From JBGTFE01 sp036403235 (GTDB taxonomy: Bacteria; Acidobacteriota; Blastocatellia; Pyrinomonadales; Pyrinomonadaceae), in the NCBI GenBank assembly GCA_036403235.1, contig DASWRI010000031.1, positions 1 through 49,120 of the forward strand: a DNA stretch of 49,120 nt, in the 5' to 3' direction. Below the pieces are notes generated by a model that had not been told where the DNA came from, made no database searches, and saw only the letters and a list, made by a program, of their open reading frames with translations. The position numbers were made by a program, and so were the translations under genes. Shown here piece after piece: positions 16,556 to 25,803 of the stretch (positions are counted from its first letter, which is position 1; each line of letters starts with the position of its first letter).

Positions 16556-17488
16556 TTAATTACTGATAAAACTTTTCCCCGAATTGAAATAAAAATCATG
16601 AACTCCGTCGCCCATCGTCAGGACGAGCTTTGTTCCGTTTTCGTCGCGCGCAAATCGCGCCGGGTAAGCATAGCTGCCGACCTGATTGTTTTTCTCGTAA
16701 TTATAACGGGCGTTACACGAATCCTTACTGATTGTGCGGCTCGATTTTTCGGTCATTTTCAGGACGCTGCCTTCAAGACCGTAAACTCCGGTCGAAGGCA
16801 TATAAACCGTCATCGCGCAACCGACGGACATCGAAGACTGCACATAATAAGCGGCCGAATACGTCCCGTTGGCGTTAAAGTGCATAATGACTTTTTCGGC
16901 GCTCGGCGACGAGTAGCCGCCGTAGCCGTTGGTGTAGGTCGTGCCCGAGCTGTGGCTTTCAATCCATTCTCCAACGATTTCGCGCGGCACTTGTCCCGAA
17001 GAATTCTGCGCATTGCCCGTTTGCGAAGCTTCATCGGGCGGCGGCAGATTTGCGCCCTGCTTGGCGTTCAAGCCCTGAATCCGGTCAAAGGCATTAACCA
17101 GCAATTTGGCTAACGAATCTTTGTCCGCCTGTGAGCGCAGTTCATCGACCAGAGGCTGCTGCATCTGCTTTTGCAAAGCGAAAATCTGCTCATTGGTTAA
17201 ACTGTTCGCTTTTTCCTGCAAACCGACCAAATCCTGTACGGCTTTGATAGTTCCGGCGTCCTGATTTTTCCAGGCCTTTATCAATTCGGTCTGATAAGTC
17301 AGCCGCTCGTTATCGGTTAGAGCGCCGCCGAACGCAAATTCAAACACATTGCGCGATTTATCGACCATATCCCGCGTCAGCGGCGGATTGCCGGAAGCCA
17401 GCACCTGATTGTCGGTGGTTTGAGCAAAGGCCGTCGCCGTCGTTAAAAAACATAAAGAAAAAATTGCAAATAATAGTATTCGTTTCAT
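16556..17488 (-). CDS. Secreted protein of unknown function
   Basis: A 310-residue exported protein. ATG 17488 has AAGGAG 6 nt upstream and starts the signal peptide MKRILLFAIFSLCFLTTATAFAQ; an upstream in-frame start at 17533 is rejected. Residues about 30-150 are helical and Gln/Asp-rich; from about 170 to the end there is a Gly/Tyr/Ser-rich, strand-like region (GEWIESHSSGTTYTNGYGG) reminiscent of small lipocalin-like domains. Two cysteines could form a disulfide. Family not recognised. It is the last of three minus-strand envelope genes spaced about 50 nt apart. Confidence 0.6.
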   Translation of the reverse strand: MKRILLFAIFSLCFLTTATAFAQTTDNQVLASGNPPLTRDMVDKSRNVFEFAFGGALTDNERLTYQTELIKAWKNQDAGTIKAVQDLVGLQEKANSLTNEQIFALQKQMQQPLVDELRSQADKDSLAKLLVNAFDRIQGLNAKQGANLPPPDEASQTGNAQNSSGQVPREIVGEWIESHSSGTTYTNGYGGYSSPSAEKVIMHFNANGTYSAAYYVQSSMSVGCAMTVYMPSTGVYGLEGSVLKMTEKSSRTISKDSCNARYNYEKNNQVGSYAYPARFARDENGTKLVLTMGDGVHDFYFNSGKSFISN

Positions 17489-17545
17489 ATTAATCTCCTT
17501 AAAAAAAAATTCGTTCACCTGTAAATGCGACAAATTTCGCGCGAG

Positions 17546-18169
17546 CTAATCGGTCACGGAAAAAAAATCGACGGTTGTCGCGCGCACCGCATTTGCCGCC
17601 AGAGCAAGACCGAGCGCGGCGAAAAAAGAAAAACAGACGCCGCCCGCTTTTATCCCGATGACGGACGAAGCCGGAAAAAACACGAGTAAAGAAAACCCGA
17701 CGAGAAAAGGCGCGACGACGCTGATTCCGCGCCAAACGCCCGCCCGCCAGACGAAAATCCCGATTACAATCATAAAAACGTGGCTGAACGGATAAGCGAT
17801 GTCCGTCATCGTGAAAAGTAAGCTGTCGCTGTTTTTCGCCCATAAGCCCAGAAATTGCTCAATAGAAAACAGAAAAGCCAGGATTAGTCCCGTAATCTGA
17901 ACAAAGGAAACGATTTTGCTTCCGACGCCTCGGCCCAACGCTCGCGATTGTCTGATTCCGACGGCGGTCGCAATCCAGCCGCCGATATAAAAAACGCCCA
18001 AAAACCCGACAAATTGGTCGTTTAGCTTTTCAGGCTCGGCCATAAAAGCGCGCGTAATCATTTCGACCAAAAGCATCGGCGCGCAGATTATTCCAAAAAC
18101 ACCTAAAAGTTTTGTATTTATAAAAGCCTTTTGCCCGTAGGCGGAAAGCGCCATTTCATTTTCCGACAT
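17546..18169 (-). CDS. Polytopic membrane protein of unknown function
   Basis: A 207-residue integral membrane protein with about six hydrophobic segments (near residues 20-45, 52-75, 83-108, 115-140, 145-165, 170-195). A GGGAG site lies about 9 nt before ATG 18169. It contains small polar motifs but no signature I recognise. The flanking genes encode secreted proteins on the same strand with gaps of 47 and 57 nt, so an operon is plausible. Confidence 0.6.
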   Translation of the reverse strand: MSENEMALSAYGQKAFINTKLLGVFGIICAPMLLVEMITRAFMAEPEKLNDQFVGFLGVFYIGGWIATAVGIRQSRALGRGVGSKIVSFVQITGLILAFLFSIEQFLGLWAKNSDSLLFTMTDIAYPFSHVFMIVIGIFVWRAGVWRGISVVAPFLVGFSLLVFFPASSVIGIKAGGVCFSFFAALGLALAANAVRATTVDFFSVTD

Positions 18170-18216
18170 TGTTTTTTTTCTCCCAATTAATTTTTTAAAG
18201 AAATATTTGTAACTTT

Positions 18217-18852
18217 TTACGCGGGAAGCTTCAGCTTTCGCGGCATTTTGACGGTCGCCTCCCAGAGGATGTTATTGTTTTCGTCGAGGCCTTCGATTTT
18301 GGCGGCATAAGGCGAGCGAAAAATTTCAAACTCGTCGGAAAACTCTACCAGAACCGCCGTTACACGCAGACTTATTGCGTTTGACTTTAAGCGTGAAGGC
18401 AGGATGTGGGCCATTTCGTCCGACGTCACAAAACTGTTTCCGACTTGAGTCTGCCCGTTGATTTCCAGATAAAACAGTCCTTTGTGGTTGCCGTATTCGT
18501 CGGCCGCGTCGACGATATTTGAAAACGCCGGAACGTTACTGATGAGCAAACATTCGCCCGTCAGCCGTTTGTTGAAATCATTAACGTAATCGGGCATTTC
18601 CTCGTAGGAAATTTCGGTCGGCGCGGCACAAATCTCGGCCGAATTCGGGTTTGAATTCGGCAAATCTGCGGCCACAGCGTCATTGGCAGAATCCGTATTT
18701 AAAGCCGTATTTCTCGGTTCGGCTTTCTGCAAAGCGGCAATTCGCGGCGGATTGCCGCTGCGGTTCTGCGCGTTTGCCGGCAGGCAGGTTACGGGCAAAA
18801 CGATGGCCGTTGCTAAAAAAACGGTAAAAATTTTATTAAAGTAAACATTCAT
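18217..18852 (-). CDS. Secreted protein of unknown function
   Basis: A 211-residue exported protein; the signal peptide ends LPANAQ near residue 29. ATG 18852 has GGAGG 11 nt upstream. The longer TTG start (18870) overlaps that Shine-Dalgarno sequence and is rejected. The mature protein has an Asn/Ala-rich linker, then a strand-rich domain (EISYEEMPDYVNDFNKRL, GLFYLEINGQTQVGNSFV) ending with KMPRKLKLPA. Family not recognised. It is the first gene of a three-gene minus-strand group. Confidence 0.55.
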   Translation of the reverse strand: MNVYFNKIFTVFLATAIVLPVTCLPANAQNRSGNPPRIAALQKAEPRNTALNTDSANDAVAADLPNSNPNSAEICAAPTEISYEEMPDYVNDFNKRLTGECLLISNVPAFSNIVDAADEYGNHKGLFYLEINGQTQVGNSFVTSDEMAHILPSRLKSNAISLRVTAVLVEFSDEFEIFRSPYAAKIEGLDENNNILWEATVKMPRKLKLPA

Positions 18853-19027
18853 ATTTATAAATTCCTCCAAATTAGAAAAAATTAGTTCTCGACTAACTAA
18901 TGCGCTTTTTCTGCGCTCTGCTAATCACGAATCATCGAATTCAGGAAATTTTTTTGCGCCGGAGTGCAAAATCTTAAATTAAAGAAGTATAAAAATTGAA
19001 ATTTTTGATGGTTGAAGCGACAGGGAA

Positions 19028-22000
19028 TTATCGGGGAAGATTGATTTGAAGCACGTCGCTCGTTTGTGTTCCGCGGGTTAAAGCAAGTCGGGCGAAGTCG
19101 GGCGAGAAACCGAAATAAAAAATTTCTTCGGTCTTGAAATCAGACAACTGGGTGGGAGATTTTCCGCCAACCGGTTGACTCCAGAGGTTTGAAACGCCTT
19201 TATCATTTTTTATAAAATAAATGGCCTTTCCGTCCTGCGACCAGCGAAGCAGTGTCGAATAAAACGGTTTCCCGGCGATTGGAAACGGCGTGTCGAAGAT
19301 TTTGGCCGCCGTTTTTCCGTCGCTCGGCATGATGGCGATTCCGGCCGTGTCCGGTTCGAGCAGCAGAAAAGCGATTGTTTTTCCGTCCGGCGAAATTGCG
19401 GGCATATCTGCGGAAAATTCTCCAAGCATTACCGGTTCGCCGCCGTCAATCGAAACTTTTGCTAAAGTCGGTTTCCCGCCGGTTTCGCGGGTGAAAACTA
19501 CCCATTTGCCGTCGGGCGAAATCCGGGGCGACTTATCGGTGTCGCCGTGCGTCAGCTCGATTTTGTTGCTTCCATCGACGTTCATTCGCCACAAATGTCG
19601 GAGTCCGCCCGCTTCGGAAACGTAGACGATATAACGATTGTCGGGCGAGACGGAAGGCAGTAGACTGTCCGCCCCGGCGTTTGTCAGCCGCATCTGATTC
19701 GTCCCGTCGCCGTTCATCAGCCACAGCTCGCTAAAGGCGTCCTGAATGGTCGTGTAAACGACTTTCCCGTCGGGCGTCCATTCCAAGCCCCAAATCCCGG
19801 CGAGATTGCTGGAAGATAATTGAGTCAAAGACGTTTCGGTCGCTTTTGCCCGGTTGTCGAACGCCATCGACCACACTTTTGTGTGCAGCTCGGATTTCAC
19901 CGAAACGAGCGTATTTGATTGGCGGGCGATGCTGATTCCCCTGTAATTATCGGTGTCGTTGGTGACGCGTTCGACGACGGCGTTATCAATTGTGACGCGC
20001 CAGATTTGAATATTATTGGCCGACAAATCGCCCTGCGCCGTGACGCAGACGGCCGTTCCGTCCGGCTCCCACGCGACGTTTGTCAGCACGCCCCATTTTT
20101 TATCGCTCAGTCTTTTGGTTTCGCCGCTCTCGACCGAAAGAAGATATATGGCGCCTAACTGCTGGTTGGTTTCGTTGTTTTCCAAAACGCAGAAAGCAAT
20201 CGTTTTGCCGTCCGGCGACCACGAAGCGCTGCCTATTAAGGCGGGAAAATCGAGAAACGGTAATTCCCGAATCTCCGTTCCGTCGGCGCTTGCTGTCAGC
20301 AGAAAATCTTTGCCGCCGTTTCGACGACGAAATACAAATTTGCTCCCGTCAGGCGCAAAATCGATTTTACCGGAAACGTCGTCCAGAACTTTTTTGCTCG
20401 CGCCGCCCGCCGCCGGAAAGCGAAAGAGCGACCCGACTCGATTTTCGCTTTTCTGGGCGATGTAATAAATTTCATCGCCGGCCGGCGTAAAAACCAAGCT
20501 GCCCAGCTTTAAATCGGTTTCGGGCATGATAAGCGTCGGGTTAGGATTGTCGGATTGTTTCGACCAGATACTTTGCCGCCCGTTTTCTTCGTTAATATAA
20601 GCGACCAGAGAACCGTCCGGAGAAACTGCCGCCTGCGTCACCTGACCGCTCGTCGTGATGCGGGAGATTTTTATTTTATCTTGTAAATACGCCGGTTTTT
20701 CGGTCAAGGCGGAATTGCCGGATTTCCAGAAAAACCAGAAGCTCGCTCCGACGATTGCCGCAAAAAAAATCAAACTCGTCAAAACTACGACAGATAAATT
20801 TTTTTTCGGCTGGATTGGGATTGTCCGCGCCTCTGAAAAATTCGTATTCAGGCCAGCCTGCTTCGTCACGCTAATTGGGTGAATCGAATTATGAATTTCG
20901 GCCGAAACGACTTGCCCGTCGGTAAATCGATTGATGTCGGCGGCGAGCTCATCGGCCGAAGAATAACGCTCGGCCGGATTTTTTTGCAGCGCCTTGAGGA
21001 CAATATTATCCAGTTCCGGGCTGATTTTTTCATTCGATGGAGTTTCTGCAAAATCTTCATCGACGGGATTTTCCCGCCGTCTCGACAAAATTACCGAAGA
21101 CGGCGTCGGCGGTGCATCTTCGCAGATGGCGCGGGCCAGTTCATAGGGCGCGGGATTTGATTTTTTGAACGGGTGAACGCCGGTTAAAAGCTGGAAAAGC
21201 AGCACGCCCAGGCTGTATACATCGCTCGCCGGAGTTACCGCAGTTTCCCGGATTTGTTCGGGCGAAGCGTAGGCGGGCGTCATCAGCCGGCCGGTCATCG
21301 AATCGAGCGTGTCGCCCGCGGAAGGATTTTCCGAATCTAAGAGCTTGGCGATGCCGAAATCGAGCAGTTTTATTTCGCCTTCCGTCGTAACTAAAATATT
21401 TCCCGGTTTGATGTCGCGGTGGACGATTTGGCGTTTGTGCGCGTATGCGGCCGCAGTGCAGACTTTTTCAAAAAGCCGCAGTCGTTCGATTAAGCTCGAA
21501 TTATTCCGGTTGCAGAAATGAGTTATCGATTCGCCCTCGACGTATTCCATGACGAAATAAGGTAAGTGGTCGTCGGTCGAGCCTCCGTCGTATAGACGGG
21601 CGATAAAAGAGTGGTTGAGATTGGCGAGAATCTGGCGCTCGTTACGAAAGCGGCGCAGAATAAAATCCGTATCCATGCCGCGCCTGATAAGTTTGACGGC
21701 GACGCGCTGGAGAAATTCATCGTCATCGCGCACGCCTTCGTAAACCGTTCCCATGCCGCCGCGTCCGATTTCCCGGATGATTTTGTAATTTCCGATTCGC
21801 CGGTTGATGTTTTGGTCAAGCTCGCTTTTTTCTCCGAGCAGAATGGCCGCTCCCAAATCGGCGACGTTCGTATCCAGATTGCTTTCGGATTGGTCGGCCG
21901 CGAGCATCGCTTCGACGTGCAGGCGCAGCGCGTCGTCAGAACCACACGATTCACGGAGGAATTTTTCTCTTTGATGAGCGGGTAAGGCGAGCGCGGCTTC

Positions 22001-22039
22001 AAAAAGTTCTTCGACCCGCCGCCACTGTTCAGGCGACAT
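19028..22039 (-). CDS. Ser/Thr protein kinase with C-terminal PD40/TolB-like beta-propeller
   Basis: A 1003-residue transmembrane receptor kinase. N-terminal helical region (1-60, SPEQWRRVEELFEAALAL), kinase domain about 85-370 (GRGGMGTVYEG, VAVKLI, HRDIKPGN with Asp209, DFGIAK, ASPEQ), one membrane helix near 414-437, then about 560 residues of repeated WD40-like PD40 blades outside the membrane (recurring SPDGK, WTPDGK, WSQDGK motifs). This architecture is common in Acidobacteriota. All catalytic residues are present. It follows a sigma factor gene by 34 nt on the same strand, so the pair probably forms one signalling module in which the propeller senses an outside ligand (inference). Confidence 0.93.
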   Translation of the reverse strand: MSPEQWRRVEELFEAALALPAHQREKFLRESCGSDDALRLHVEAMLAADQSESNLDTNVADLGAAILLGEKSELDQNINRRIGNYKIIREIGRGGMGTVYEGVRDDDEFLQRVAVKLIRRGMDTDFILRRFRNERQILANLNHSFIARLYDGGSTDDHLPYFVMEYVEGESITHFCNRNNSSLIERLRLFEKVCTAAAYAHKRQIVHRDIKPGNILVTTEGEIKLLDFGIAKLLDSENPSAGDTLDSMTGRLMTPAYASPEQIRETAVTPASDVYSLGVLLFQLLTGVHPFKKSNPAPYELARAICEDAPPTPSSVILSRRRENPVDEDFAETPSNEKISPELDNIVLKALQKNPAERYSSADELAADINRFTDGQVVSAEIHNSIHPISVTKQAGLNTNFSEARTIPIQPKKNLSVVVLTSLIFFAAIVGASFWFFWKSGNSALTEKPAYLQDKIKISRITTSGQVTQAAVSPDGSLVAYINEENGRQSIWSKQSDNPNPTLIMPETDLKLGSLVFTPAGDEIYYIAQKSENRVGSLFRFPAAGGASKKVLDDVSGKIDFAPDGSKFVFRRRNGGKDFLLTASADGTEIRELPFLDFPALIGSASWSPDGKTIAFCVLENNETNQQLGAIYLLSVESGETKRLSDKKWGVLTNVAWEPDGTAVCVTAQGDLSANNIQIWRVTIDNAVVERVTNDTDNYRGISIARQSNTLVSVKSELHTKVWSMAFDNRAKATETSLTQLSSSNLAGIWGLEWTPDGKVVYTTIQDAFSELWLMNGDGTNQMRLTNAGADSLLPSVSPDNRYIVYVSEAGGLRHLWRMNVDGSNKIELTHGDTDKSPRISPDGKWVVFTRETGGKPTLAKVSIDGGEPVMLGEFSADMPAISPDGKTIAFLLLEPDTAGIAIMPSDGKTAAKIFDTPFPIAGKPFYSTLLRWSQDGKAIYFIKNDKGVSNLWSQPVGGKSPTQLSDFKTEEIFYFGFSPDFARLALTRGTQTSDVLQINLPR

Positions 22040-22073
22040 AAAACAAAAATTTTCAAATTGCGGAGCTTATAAT

Positions 22074-22661
22074 TTACTTTGCTGAATTACTGCCGGAAAT
22101 CTGCGTTTGCAGCCACGCCTTGGCGGTGCGCCACGAACGCGTGACGGTGGCCGTCCCGATATTGAGGACGGCGGCGATTTCCTCGTTCGACAATCCGCCG
22201 AAATAACGCAGCTCAACGATTTTTGCCTTGACCGGGTCAATTTCGGCAAAGATTTTCAAGGCTTCGTCGAGCGAAACGAGCTCGGCCGATTTTTCGTCCG
22301 AAAGATTTATATTTTCGTCCAGAGACAGCTTGAAATCGCCGCCGCCGCGCTTTTCGCGCAATCTCGAACGCGCGTGGTCAATTAAAATATGGCGCATAAC
22401 CTGGGCGGCAATGCCGAAAAAATGGGCGCGATTTTCCCATTGCGCTTCTTTTTGATTAACCATTTTCAGATAAGCTTCGTGAACCAGCGCCGTTGCCTGT
22501 AGAGTGTGTTCTTCGCCGCGGTGCTCGCGTTTCAAATGAGCCTTCGCTATTTTTCGCAATTCTTCGTAAACGAGCGGGAACAATTCATCAAAAGCCAGAT
22601 TGTTTCCGCGGCTGAAATCAAGCAGTAAGCCGGTCACGTCCGGAGACGTTTGCTTTTCCAT
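22074..22661 (-). CDS. Sigma-70 family sigma factor (Sig-70_X6 / TIGR02999-like)
   Basis: A 195-residue factor from ATG 22661 (MEKQTSPDVTGLL). The series TGLLLDFSRGN, FDELFPLVYEELRKIA, HTLQATALVHEAYLKMV and HFFGIAAQVMRHILIDHARSR is the hallmark of the TIGR02999 group, widespread in Acidobacteria and Planctomycetes. Region 4 is LRYFGGLSNEEIAAVLNIGTATV with RSWRTAKAWLQ. The longer in-frame start (22718) is rejected because it adds a Cys/Phe-rich stretch not seen in this family. No anti-sigma gene is adjacent; a kinase gene follows instead, suggesting control through phosphorylation. Confidence 0.93.
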   Translation of the reverse strand: MEKQTSPDVTGLLLDFSRGNNLAFDELFPLVYEELRKIAKAHLKREHRGEEHTLQATALVHEAYLKMVNQKEAQWENRAHFFGIAAQVMRHILIDHARSRLREKRGGGDFKLSLDENINLSDEKSAELVSLDEALKIFAEIDPVKAKIVELRYFGGLSNEEIAAVLNIGTATVTRSWRTAKAWLQTQISGSNSAK

Positions 22662-23192
22662 TCTAGATAAACAAAAGGTCAGATTTAAACAACCTGAATT
22701 GTAATGGAAACAAAACAATTTGGCAAAAAAATTGTCAAAGGCGCTTTGACGGGTGGACGACTACCCGCGCCGCGCCGGGATTCGACTTTGAAGATTATCA
22801 AAACAAACGATGTTGCTATTCATTAAAGCGGGTATTGAAATTTTATATTTAACCTTGAAAAATACCCTCAAAAAGTGGACAATGCCCTAGAAACTAAGAC
22901 ATAACAATGAATTTATTTGCGATTTTGGTTGGATGAAGCCCGCATTACCGCACTTTCAACCGAAGCTATTTTTTTAAGATTTACCAAACCTCTGGTTGGG
23001 AATCATGTAAATCTTTAAAAATTATGACGGAAGAATTGTAATTAGCTTGAACTTTAAAACGATTGAGCTTAAAAGCCCGCTCAAGCTAAGCACAAGGAAA
23101 AATTAAATAGATAAAAGAATTTTCAAGTCAAATAAACCTTATTGTTGATAACTCTAAAATAAATTTGAATAAATTTTCAGTTTAAGCTTTAT
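22662..23192. other. Divergent promoter region between sigma factor and TIR gene
   Basis: About 530 nt with no convincing gene. A short G/C hairpin (CGGGT/ACCCG) lies near 22750-22770. At 23042-23089 there are nested inverted repeats: TTAGCTTGA/TCAAGCTAA (outer) and TTGAGC/GCTCAA (inner). The composition becomes markedly A/T-rich from about 22800, the left edge of the A/T-rich block. The TIR gene has no Shine-Dalgarno site. Confidence 0.45.
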
Positions 23193-25790
23193 ATGGATGC
23201 TCTTACATTAACATTTTTTACCATAGGTAAAGCAGTTAGCTCCCTAATCAGCAAAGAAGCCGTAATCGGCGGTATTACGGGAAATCGTGCGGACGCGCTT
23301 TTTTGTAAATGCATGAATCACTTCTGGCAGCAGATGAAAAATAGTGATTCTAAAACCAATCATGATATTCAAAAATCAATCAGGAAAGCTCAACTCGAAT
23401 CCATAATCGGCATTTGCGGAATTCTTTTAAGAGAAAAAGGCTACAGCTCGGAAAGCGTTCTGAAAGCGCTTTGGAAAAAAACAAAAAATATTGTCTCGCG
23501 CGGAAATGCGGAAGAAATTTGGCTGACCGAATTGTGTGAGGATTTAATGGAGGAGTTAAAGGATTTTTCAAAGCCCTTTTATAGTGCTCCTTCGACGCAG
23601 ATAGAATCTCAAATCGAGTTGTTATTAATTCCTCAAAACGAAGCTGTTGAAAAGCGGCTTTCCAGGTTGAAAGACGATTTACTTGAAACTACTTTAATAG
23701 AAATTCGCCTCCGGCATCCTTATCCGCCCGAACAATTTATAAATGCAATGAAAAACGGTTGGAATGAAATCAACGCGGACGGGACGGAAGTAAAGGTCGA
23801 TTGGTTTAACGGACTTTGCAATTCTTTTGCCTATGAACTGAAACACAATCAGGTTGTCGCCAATATCTTTCAAAGTCAGCTGCTGGCAAATTTGTATGTT
23901 AAAGATGTAGAAGACGGCAAGTCTTTTTCCGGTTCTTCGATTGAATCTCTTACAAAAGTTTATGAAGAAATGGGAGGGATATTTTCCGAAAAATTAGTCC
24001 GGCTCGAAAACCAGCTGGCAGATTTGCACCTGGAAAACAAGGAAATTTTTCTTGAGATAAAGAATCAGCGAAAAGATGAAGTTGATAAATTGCTGCTTTT
24101 TTGCGCGATGCTGCCGGATTTGGCCAACCAGCAAAAAGCGTTACGGAAATTATTTATCAACGAAGTTTCCGAAATTAAAAGTCTGGTTATCGAACAGGGC
24201 AGGCGTAATGAAGAAGTGAATTTATTTGTCGGCAGCAGCACGCAGGAATTTATCCGAACCGAATTGCAAAGCACCAAAGATTCAATTATCAACGCGATTG
24301 AGCACAAGGACGTAAACAATAAGCATGACGGCCGTAAATTAGTATTTTTATACAAACGCAACGCTCATCCTGACGAGGAGCTTGTCAAATTTTTAACCGC
24401 CGAACTTGTCTTCAACGGTCATCACGTTTTTATCGATAAAAATATTACTGTCGGCATCGAATGGGCTAAAGAAATCGAAAATCAGATTCGCGCTGCCGAT
24501 GCGATAATCTGCCTGCTCTCGGAATCTGCGATTCATAGCGAAATGCTGGCGTATGAGCTGCAAATTGCTTACGAAGAATCGCAAAAAAATAATGGGCCGC
24601 CGTATTTAATTCCTATCAGAGTTGGGTATGAAGGCAACTTGCCATCCTCAATTTCCGGTTACCTTGACCAATTTCAATACACTCTCTGGAACGATGTTTC
24701 GGAAAATTCAAAACTGGTAAAAAATATATTAAAAGCTCTTTCGACGCCGGGAAAGAAGAATCGTAAAGATTTGAAATTTGAAACGACCGGCGGAGCAATT
24801 CCGATAGATTCAAACTTTTACGTCGCGCGCCGAACCGATAAAGAGCTGCTCAGCGCGATTGAAAGAAAAGACAGCATAATTCTGATAAAAGGCTCACGAC
24901 AGGTCGGCAAAACGTCGCTTCTCGCCCGCGGATTGAAATTGGCGCGTGAAAATAAGTCAAAAATTGTTTTGACGGATTTCCAGCAGCTCAATTCCACCCA
25001 CTTGAATACGATTGAATCTTTTTATATAACGCTTGGATATACCATTGCCGAGCAGCTTGATATAGACATTTTCCCCGACGATGTCTGGAAAGATAAACGC
25101 TCTCCCAGTATAAATTTCGAGCGTTATCTGAGACGTGAAGTTTTAGAAAAAGTTTCAACGCCGGTCGTCTGGGGATTAGATGAAGTAGACCGATTATTTT
25201 CCTGCTCCTACGGAAGTGAAGTGTTCGGATTTTTTCGCTCACTGCACAATGCCAGAGCTCTCGACCCCGATTCGCCATGGTCGCGTCTGACGATGGCCAT
25301 TGTCTATGCTACCGAAGCTCATTTATTTATTACGGACCTCAATCAATCTCCGTTTAATGTAGGAACCAGATTGGTATTGGAAGATTTTACTTTTGAACAA
25401 ATAAACGAGCTGAACAGGCGCTACGGAGAACCGTTAAAAAGCAAAGCAGAGCTGGAAAGATTTAATTTTCTGGTGGGCGGACATCCGTATCTGGTCAGAA
25501 GAGGTTTGTATGAAATAGCCACCCAAAATTTACAGTTTGATTTTTTCGAGTCAATTTTCACCAAGGAAGACGGCCCGTTCGGAGACCATTTACGGAGATT
25601 TCTGGTCATGCTGTCTCCCGAAAAAGATTTATGTAAAGCAATAATAGAAGTCCTGAAAGGGCATCCCTGCCCGTCGCAAGAGACTTTTTACCGGTTGCGG
25701 AGCGCCGGTCTGTTAATCGGCGAGTCGGCGCGAAGCGCGAAACTCAGGTGTCATGTCTACGAAACCTATTTACGGCGTCATTTAATCTAG
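23193..25790 (+). CDS. TIR domain - AAA_35-like ATPase fusion protein
   Basis: An 865-residue three-part protein. Residues 1-375 are helical with a hydrophobic start and coiled-coil-like stretches, family unknown. A TIR domain spans about 381-515: RKLVFLYKRNAHPDEELV, GHHVFIDKNITVGIEWAKEI and the helix SEMLAYELQIAYE, in which Glu455 sits where NAD-cleaving TIR proteins have their catalytic glutamate. An AAA_35-type NTPase spans about 535-865: Walker A GSRQVGKTS (about 566-574), Walker B VVWGLDEVD (about 658-664) and the family-typical GGHPYLVR (about 760). No membrane helix. TIR plus NTPase is the layout of STAND-like immune or stress proteins. The gene is A/T-rich relative to its neighbours, and a paralogous ATPase gene follows after 13 nt. 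Confidence 0.85.
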   Translation: MDALTLTFFTIGKAVSSLISKEAVIGGITGNRADALFCKCMNHFWQQMKNSDSKTNHDIQKSIRKAQLESIIGICGILLREKGYSSESVLKALWKKTKNIVSRGNAEEIWLTELCEDLMEELKDFSKPFYSAPSTQIESQIELLLIPQNEAVEKRLSRLKDDLLETTLIEIRLRHPYPPEQFINAMKNGWNEINADGTEVKVDWFNGLCNSFAYELKHNQVVANIFQSQLLANLYVKDVEDGKSFSGSSIESLTKVYEEMGGIFSEKLVRLENQLADLHLENKEIFLEIKNQRKDEVDKLLLFCAMLPDLANQQKALRKLFINEVSEIKSLVIEQGRRNEEVNLFVGSSTQEFIRTELQSTKDSIINAIEHKDVNNKHDGRKLVFLYKRNAHPDEELVKFLTAELVFNGHHVFIDKNITVGIEWAKEIENQIRAADAIICLLSESAIHSEMLAYELQIAYEESQKNNGPPYLIPIRVGYEGNLPSSISGYLDQFQYTLWNDVSENSKLVKNILKALSTPGKKNRKDLKFETTGGAIPIDSNFYVARRTDKELLSAIERKDSIILIKGSRQVGKTSLLARGLKLARENKSKIVLTDFQQLNSTHLNTIESFYITLGYTIAEQLDIDIFPDDVWKDKRSPSINFERYLRREVLEKVSTPVVWGLDEVDRLFSCSYGSEVFGFFRSLHNARALDPDSPWSRLTMAIVYATEAHLFITDLNQSPFNVGTRLVLEDFTFEQINELNRRYGEPLKSKAELERFNFLVGGHPYLVRRGLYEIATQNLQFDFFESIFTKEDGPFGDHLRRFLVMLSPEKDLCKAIIEVLKGHPCPSQETFYRLRSAGLLIGESARSAKLRCHVYETYLRRHLI

Positions 25791-25803
25791 AAAACAAATT
25801 CAT

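Noticed and set aside
18853..18870. TTG start of the 18217 gene
   Set aside because: The extra codons contain the GGAGG Shine-Dalgarno site of the ATG at 18852.
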